A stretch of DNA of 64,000 nt, taken from positions 116,115,699 to 116,179,698 of the forward strand of contig CM057828.1 in the NCBI GenBank assembly GCA_030068075.1, written 5' to 3'. Of the stretch, positions 58,461 through 64,000 are shown piece by piece; the first letter of the stretch is position 1, and each line of letters opens with the position of its first letter. The position numbers and the translations under genes were made by a program. This DNA is from Paguma larvata. Its lineage: Eukaryota > Chordata > Mammalia > Carnivora > Viverridae. The notes under the pieces are model-generated. The model did no database searches, had not been told where the DNA came from, and saw only the letters and a program-made list of their open reading frames with translations.

Positions 58461-58663
58461 GTAAATGTTCATTTATTTATTCTGAGTGAGAGAGAGACCA
58501 AGAAGGGGATGGGCAGAGAGAGAGGGAGGGAGAGAATCCCAAGCAGGCTCCATACCATCAATGCTGAGCCTGACACGGGTCTCAATCTCATGGTGTATGA
58601 GATCATAACCTGAGCGAAAATCAAGAATTGGATGCTCAACTGAGTGAGCCATCCAGGCGCCCC
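58461..58663 (-). mobile_element. CAN SINE, right arm of an inverted pair
   Basis: Inverted relative to its neighbour 24 bp away. The duplication is catttcagacttttt (58446-58460) against catttcaggttttt (58664-58677). The left copy overlaps the target duplication of the first SINE. Confidence 0.93.
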
Positions 58664-58979
58664 CATTTCAGGTTTTTAAATTTACCTTAGGTCAATAACA
58701 TTTAAAATGCACTCAAACATAAATAAATCACATTAATGTAAGTTTATACTTCCTTACATTATGAAGATAAATAACATAGCGTTTTAGGAGCATTTTCTAT
58801 TTAAATTTTAACTATTTATTATTTGTACATCAAGTAATAGGACTTCAGTTTTAAATAACACGATTTTGACAAAGTAACTTTACTCATTTTTCATATAGAA
58901 AAATGAGAGATTTGAATCACAAAACCCTAACAATCCCTCTAGTTCTAAGATCTCATGATTTAAAAAAAAACGTTTTGAT

Positions 58980-59183
58980 GGGGCACCAGGGTGGCTTAGT
59001 TGGTTAAGCGACCGATTCTTGATTTCAGCTCAGGTCACGATCTCATGGTTCCTTAGTTTGAGCCCCACGTCAGGCTATAGGGCAAAGCCTGCTTCGGATG
59101 CTCTCTCCCTCTCTCGTTGTCCCTCCCCACTCATACTCATCTCTCTCTTGCTCTCAAAATAACTAAAAAACCTTAAAAAAAAA
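58980..59183 (+). mobile_element. CAN SINE
   Basis: Slightly divergent copy, head ggcaccagggtggcttag, with a deletion in the ..gctgacagctcagagcc.. segment (reads ggctatagggcaaagcc). A-rich flanks hide the duplication. Confidence 0.9.
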
Positions 59184-59189
59184 TCTTGC

Positions 59190-60110
59190 CTCAATTCTAA
59201 CTGCCTCATATGTCTGTTGTGCTTATAATAATCACATTTTAGGTTTATAAAACTACTTTTCTCGAGATACTTTCAAATCCACTATCTCATCCACTGGAAA
59301 GATGTCGTTGGGAAGAAAGGATCTTCCTATTCTCACTCCCAGGTCTTCACGTCTTCCCTGACAACTGCTAAGCCTGGGGAATTTATCAGAGTCATAAAAT
59401 CCTGACCTGGGAAGGTCACTTAATTTATACCTTTTTGCAGCCCTCAATAAAGCCAAGGATCAGAACAACACTGAGTTTTTCACACTTCATCCTGCACCTC
59501 TTGATTAAATCAGACTCTAAGTGATTTTTTTTTTTTTTGGTGTTATCTGCTAAATGATTTAAAATAGCAGAACCGAAGCACAATGCATATCCTTGCAAGA
59601 ACAGAAACACGACAGACTACAAATAATGGTTCATTTCAGAGTAAAATCTCACCAAGGAACCTAAGTGGATAATAGCCTAGGGAAGTTTCCAGCTTGAGAT
59701 GTCTCAAATTTGAAATGGAGGCTCTTGAGCACCCTATAATACGGAAGCTGGAAGGCTTCTTCCATACACATTCTTTTCGGTTTTCCCATAAGTTATTTAT
59801 TTACTCATTTAATAATTGTACTGTTATCAGCCACCCCCAGTGCTTGCTGTCCTTTTGGGGATGCAAAGTAATCAAAAATACTAATATTCATTGAGCATGT
59901 GGTATGTGCTTAACTATGCTAAGTGTTTCATGTACAGTTAAGGCCAGAAAATGGTAGCGCCTGGGTTCTGAAACAGATCTGCCTGCCCAGAGGCTACGCT
60001 GTTAAGGGCCTCTCATTATAAGAGTAAACTAGAGCCCCTGCCTTGAGTAGAATCACCCAGATCTAGTGAGCAAGACCATCCACTCATTCTTGCCATAACC
60101 CGATACTTCC
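59190..60110. other. Unassigned sequence with one MIR
   Basis: A run of 14 T is near 59526-59539. 59885-60005 is listed as MIR. No gene recognised. Confidence 0.45.
59885..60005 (-). mobile_element. MIR SINE, internally deleted
   Basis: Reversed MIR 3' end (atattcattgagcatgtgg, tatgtgcttaactatgc, ..tttcatgtacagtta..) joined to a head-like part (..gcgcctgggttctg.., ..gatctgcctgcccagagg..), with the core missing. Confidence 0.62.
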
Positions 60111-60130
60111 CTTTAAATCGGTCATTTCTG

Positions 60131-60330
60131 GGGGCGCCTGGATGGGTCAGTAGGCTAAGTGTCTGACTTTGGCTTAGGTCCTGATCTCATGGTTGATGAG
60201 TTCGAGCACCGCATCAGACTCTCTGCTGTCAGCCCAGAGGCCCGCCTCGGATCCTCTATCCCCTCTCTCTCTTTCTCTGCCCTTCCCCTGCTCATGCTCT
60301 CTCAAAAAACTAAATAAATACAGAAATAAA
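60131..60330 (+). mobile_element. CAN SINE
   Basis: The duplication is taaatcggtcatttctg (60114-60130) against taaatcgtccatttctg (60331-60347). Head ggggcgcctggatgggtcag. Confidence 0.93.
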
Positions 60331-60856
60331 TAAATCGTCCATTTCTGTTAACTGTCCTTGTCCCATCCTCCACCTCTCCCTCCAAAATAAAACACCAGCT
60401 CACTAGCCATTTCTATAAAAGCTTTTTTTAAGCTCCTTTTAAAAAGTGCTTGCTAATGACCTGGTAATTGTTTTATGCCTTTTTAAATGAAGTGTGAAGT
60501 CACCAAAAAGTCATAGAAATACTGTTAAAGGCTTGGCAGAATTTATGGCTTCCCAGGGGAACTACATCGTACTGGAACTGGCAGCTGCATTCTCAGCTTT
60601 AAAGAAAAGAAGGGACTGCAGAGAGGAGCAGTATCCTATAGTCACTACTTGATTTTTAAAAATAATACTCATACAGATAAAGATACAATGACAGAGACAC
60701 TGACTGGGAGTGGGTAAAGGGACGCAACGTTCTGGAAAGCAACTTGCATTCAGTCTAGAAAGATGCTCAGGTCTTCGACCCAGGTAACTCCATCTCTTAA
60801 CTAGCACCTATTCTAGGGAAAGAATTAAATATTTAATATTTGAATATTATTATCAA

Positions 60857-60975
60857 AGGCTTCAGGCTCTGAGCTGCCAGCACAGAGCCCGACATGGGGC
60901 TCGAACCCACGAGCCGTGAGATCATGACCTGAGCCTAAGTCTGACCTTTAACCGACTGACCCACCCAGGTGCCCC
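60857..60975 (-). mobile_element. CAN SINE, 3'-truncated
   Basis: Only the tRNA-like head and middle remain: ..ggctctgagctgccagcac.. to ..cacccaggtgcccc. The pyrimidine tract and tail are missing, unlike every other copy here. Confidence 0.9.
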
Positions 60976-61224
60976 TGGACCAAGATGCATTTATATGCAT
61001 GTTCACTAACCCTTAATAGGAATACCACAATATTGAAAGTGGTTTATAAATGTGTAAGAATATGGAAATGATTAAATACATTATAATATACAATTTATAC
61101 AGCAGGGGTTACAGCCATTTTATGTTATTTTTTTTCCAAATATTTTTAATGATATGGGAAAATATTCACTATAAAACTTTAAGTGATAAAAATAGGGTCA
61201 AACTACTATATGCATGAAGAACTT

Positions 61225-61227
61225 CCC

Positions 61228-61270
<43 letters not shown>

Positions 61271-61466
61271 GTTTATTTACTCTGAGAGAGAAATGAGGGA
61301 AATAGCAGGGGAGGGGCAGAGAGAAAGGGAGAGAGAATCCCAACTGGGCTCCATGCAGTCAGCACGGAGCCCAATGTGGGGCTTGAACACACAAATTGTG
61401 AGATCATGATCGGAGTTGAAACCAAGAGTCAGACACTTAACCAGCTGAGGCACCCAGGGGCCCCTG
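61225..61466 (-). mobile_element. CAN SINE with expanded (CT)n at its tail end
   Basis: The duplication is tatgcatgaagaactt (61209-61224) against taggcatgaagagctt (61467-61482). A (CT)n run at 61226-61267 on the plus strand lies outside the tail, on the T-rich side, where copies elsewhere have only T/TA-rich sequence. Confidence 0.92.
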
Positions 61467-62453
61467 TAGGCATGAAGAGCTTTTCTAAAGATTGATTATT
61501 CAGAAAGAAAGTGGGGAAAAATACAGGGGTCATATGTTTCAGACAAGAACGATCATTAAACAAAAACAAAAAAGTATAAAAGGAATAAAAGTTAGTTTTT
61601 AAAAACCAAAGGAGAGAGAAGTTGGACGAGGCAATAGTTTTTTATATATGACACAAAAAGCACCAGCAACAAATGAAAAATTAAACAGCAATATTTTGTG
61701 CTTCAAGGAACACCATCAAGAAGGTGAAAAGACATCGCACAGAATGGGAGGAAATTTTTGCAAATCATGTCTCATAAGGGAATTGTATCTAGAATATATC
61801 AAGACCTCATTAATAAAAAGACAACCCAATTTTTTTAAATGCCCAAAGAAACTGAGCTGTCCAAAGAAGTAAAAAAATGTTCAACAGGCACATGAAAAGA
61901 TACACACGAGATTAGCTATCAAGAAAAAGGAAACCCAAACCACAACAAGACACACTTCACTCTCCCTAGGATGCTATAACCTAAAAGTCAGAGGGGTGCC
62001 TGAGCGGCAGATGGTTAAGCACTAACTCTTGGTTTCAGCTCAGGTCATGATCTCACGGCTTTGTGAGTTTGAGCCCCACACTGGGCTCTGCGCTGGCAGT
62101 GCAGAACCTCCTTAGGATTCTCTCTCTCTCCCTCTCTCCGACCCTCCCCCACTAGCAGTCTCTCTCTCTCTCTCTATCTATCTCTTTCCCTCTCTCTCCA
62201 AATAAACAAGTAAAAAACTTTAGGGACGCCTGAGTGGCTCAGTCGAAGTGTCCGAATTTGGTTCAGGTCATGATCTCACATTTTGTGAGTTCGAGCCCCC
62301 CATCAGGCTCTGTGCTGACAGCTCGGAGCCTGGAGCCTGCTTCAGATTCTGTGTCTCCCTCCCTCTCTGTCCCTTCCCCACTCTCACTCTGTCTGTCTGT
62401 CTGTCTGTCTCTATCTCTCTAAAATAAATAAACATTTAAAAAATGTATAAAAC

Positions 62454-63171
62454 TATAGATGCTGGCGAGGATGTGGAGAAGTAGGCACCCTCCTACACTG
62501 TTGGTGGGAATGCAAACTGGTGCAGCCACTCTGGAAAACGGTGTGGAGGTTCCTCAAAAAAATGAAAATAGAGCTACCCGATGATCCGGCAATTGCCCTG
62601 CTAGGAATCTACCCAAGAGACACAGAAATGCTGATGCATAGGAGCACGTGTACCCCAATGTTCATAGCAGCACTTTCGACAATAGCCAAATCATGGAAAG
62701 AGACCAAGTGCCCATCAACTGACGAATGGATAAAGAAGATGTGGTCCATATATACAATGGACTACTACGTGGCAATGAGAAAAAACGAAATCTGGCCATG
62801 TGTAGCCAGATGGATGGAACTGGAGGGTATTATGTTAAGCGAAATAAGTCAGTCAGAAAAAGACAGACACCATATGCTTCCACGAATAGGTGGACTTTGT
62901 GAGATTAAGCAAAAACCAGGGGGAGGGGAAGAGGGGAAAGGAAAAAAAGACACAGAGAGGGAGGGAGATAAAACATAAGAGACTCTCAAAGACTAAGAAA
63001 AAAACTGAGGGTAAGGGGGATGAGGGAGGGGGGGAGAGGGGGTGACGGGCATTAAAAAGGGCACATGTTGGGATGAACACTGGGTGTTATAAGTAAACCA
63101 ATTTGAAAATAAACTATTATAAAAAAATAAATAAATATTACTATACAAAAAATAGTAAAAAAAAATAAAAT
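62454..63171 (+). mobile_element. Young carnivore L1, 5'-truncated, third insertion in the nest
   Basis: Flanked by a perfect 16-bp duplication, aaaaaatgtataaaac (62438-62453 and 63172-63187), with an A-rich tail from 63120. The first 500 bp encode the carboxy end of L1 ORF2 (reverse transcriptase/endonuclease protein). From about 62500 the frame is open and reads [18 protein letters not shown], later TDEWIKKMWSIYTMDYY and EISQSEKDRHHM, all standard ORF2 C-terminal sequence. The catalytic domains are absent. G-rich 3' UTR at 62915-63055. Confidence 0.93.
62520..62978 (+). pseudogene. L1 ORF2 protein, C-terminal remnant
   Basis: About 152 codons open from an internal Met. Roughly the first 135 residues match the conserved L1 ORF2 carboxy-terminal segment, and the rest is read-through into the 3' UTR. 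The endonuclease and reverse transcriptase cores lie upstream in a full element and are missing, so this cannot support retrotransposition. The open frame reflects recent insertion and not selection. Confidence 0.88.
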
Positions 63172-63667
63172 AAAAAATGTATAAAACACAACCTTAAAAA
63201 CTTTTTAAAAGTCAGATAATAGCAAATATTGGGGAGAGCGTAAAGAAATTGGAGCCCTCATACACTGCTGGCGGGAATGTGAAGCGGTGAAGCTCCTCAA
63301 CAATCTGGCAGCTCTTCAGACGCTTAAATGGTAAGTTACTACATGGCCCAGTAATTCCACCCCTGGGGGTCTACCCCAAAGAAATAAAAACATACGTCCA
63401 CACGAAAGCTTGTATATGAATGTTCATAACGACACTACTCATAATAACTAAAAGTGGAAACAATCCACTCATTCATCAACTGATGACCGATAAATAAAAT
63501 GTGATATATCCACATATATCTTATACATATATTACCTGACAACAAAAAGAAATGAAGTGATGCTTCATGCTACGAAATGGATAAACCTTTATAACATTAT
63601 GCTAAGTGAAAGAAGCCAGTCATAAAGAACTGTGCGCAGCATGAGTCTATCTATACAAAATATCCAG

Positions 63668-63874
63668 GCGGTGCCTGGGTGGCTCAGTCAGTTAAGCATT
63701 CGACTTCAGTTCAGGTCATGATCTCACGGTTCATGGGTTTGAGTCCCACATCTGCACTTTCAGTGCAGAGCCTACTCGGGATTCTCTCTCCATCCCTCTC
63801 TCTGCCCCTCCCCCGCTCTTTCTTGTGCACACGTGTGCGTGCTCTCTCTCTCTCAAAATAAATAAACTTAAAAC
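63668..63874 (+). mobile_element. CAN SINE
   Basis: The duplication is aaaatatccag (63657-63667) against aaaacatccag (63875-63885). Inserted independently into the same old L1, 450 bp beyond the nest. Confidence 0.92.
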
Positions 63875-64000
63875 AAAACATCCAGAATAGGCAAATCTAG
63901 AGAGACGGGAAACATTAGTGGTTAACTAAGGTTAGTTAGAGTGAAGGTGGATGGGGAGAAGGGGTATTGGGGTAGGTGAGAGCTAACGGGGATAGGGCTT

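Larger units (their letters stand above)
60655..61550 (+). mobile_element. Old L1 (L1M) ORF2 3' region, split by two SINEs
   Basis: Decayed landmarks: ..tctggaaagcaacttgc.., ..cttcgacccaggtaactcc.., ..ctattctagggaaagaatt.. before the first SINE. Between the SINEs: ..gcatgttcactaacccttaa.., ..gtggtttataaatgtg.., ..gggttacagccattt.., ..atgatatgggaaaatattc... No intact frame. Confidence 0.62.
62223..63194 (+). mobile_element. CAN SINE, second insertion in the nest
   Basis: The body is 62223-62437. It inserted into the tail of the first SINE with duplication taaaaaacttta (62211-62222) against taaaaactttt (63195-63205). A (GTCT)n patch lies at 62388-62411. Part of the A-box is deleted (ggctcagtcgaagtg). 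A young L1 then split its tail. Confidence 0.88.
61993..63205 (+). mobile_element. CAN SINE, first insertion in the nest
   Basis: The body is 61993-62210, and its tail resumes after the inner insertions to 63205. The duplication taaaagtcaga is perfect at 61982-61992 and 63206-63216. The head is degraded (ggtgcctgagcggcagatgg). Confidence 0.88.
61620..64000 (+). mobile_element. Old L1 (L1M) ORF2 3' region, host of a nested stack
   Basis: Pieces 61620-61992, 63217-63667 and 63886-64000 read continuously as decayed ORF2 end and 3' UTR: ..gacacaaaaagcaccagc.., ..caagaaggtgaaaagac.., ..gtatctagaatatatc.., then ..gcaaatattggggagag.., ..atacactgctggcggg.., ..ctaccccaaagaaataaa.., ..aaagaagccagtcat... 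It runs off the window. Confidence 0.8.

Noticed and set aside
3619..63874. Recurring short peptides of the type MAQSV..STSAQVMISR..GLSPTSGSVLTAQSLEPA in many open frames
   Set aside because: All are the same CAN SINE body translated in one frame; the peptide similarity comes from the repeat and not from a gene family.
3619..63874. tRNA-like heads that could be called tRNA genes
   Set aside because: They lack a closed acceptor stem and are followed by the SINE body, CT tract and A-rich tail; they are retroposed SINEs.

Overview
This 64 kb window is mammalian nuclear DNA from a carnivore, most likely a cat or another feliform. The evidence is about 25 copies of the tRNA-Lys-derived carnivore SINE (CAN SINE/SINEC). 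Each has a tRNA-like head with the A-box-like stretch tggctcagt..gttaag and the B-box-like gttcgagccc, then a CT-rich tract, then an (A/T)-rich tail with aataaa-like units. The dominant subtype, with the segment gtgctgacagctcagagcct, looks like the felid SINEC_Fc form. The older mammal-wide repeats L2, MIR, MLT1, MER5, Tigger and L1M/HAL1 are also present. There is no prokaryotic or organellar signature.

I find no convincing protein-coding gene. The longer open frames are accidents, translations of SINEs, or the 3' end of L1 ORF2. The window is best read as intergenic DNA or part of a large intron. A few unique-sequence spots carry paired splice signals and are listed as low-confidence candidate exons: 504-561 (-), 9638-9658 (+), 44016-44081 (-), and 57085-57156 plus 57447-57622 (+).

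Layout. 1-2.3 kb: no named repeat. 2.3-5.8 kb: an old L1/HAL1 block carrying nested CAN SINE, Tigger and MLT1 insertions. 5.8-9.8 kb: mostly unassigned, with a MIR and an L2 scrap. 9.8-11.7 kb: SINE cluster with one SINE inside another. 13.7-15.7 kb: a long decayed L2 with a MER5-type insertion. 17.8-21.8 kb: MIRs, a homopurine tract and two SINEs. 21.8-36.2 kb: no CAN SINE, but L2, L1M and MLT1-type LTRs. 36-39.9 kb: carnivore L1, three SINEs, an L1M and an MLT1 LTR. 40.5-46.9 kb: L2, MIR, MER5, a perfect 79-bp tandem triplication and an ancient LTR. 49.1-50.3 kb: an inverted L1 with two SINEs. 50.7-51.3 kb: an MLT1-type LTR. 53.4-64 kb: a dense SINE cluster ending in a four-layer nest of L1M, SINE, SINE and young L1.

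The elements do not work together as a pathway. What the window records is a layered insertion history, readable in several places from intact target-site duplications. No previously undescribed system is evident. Repeat family names come from recognition of consensus features and were not checked with a search program.
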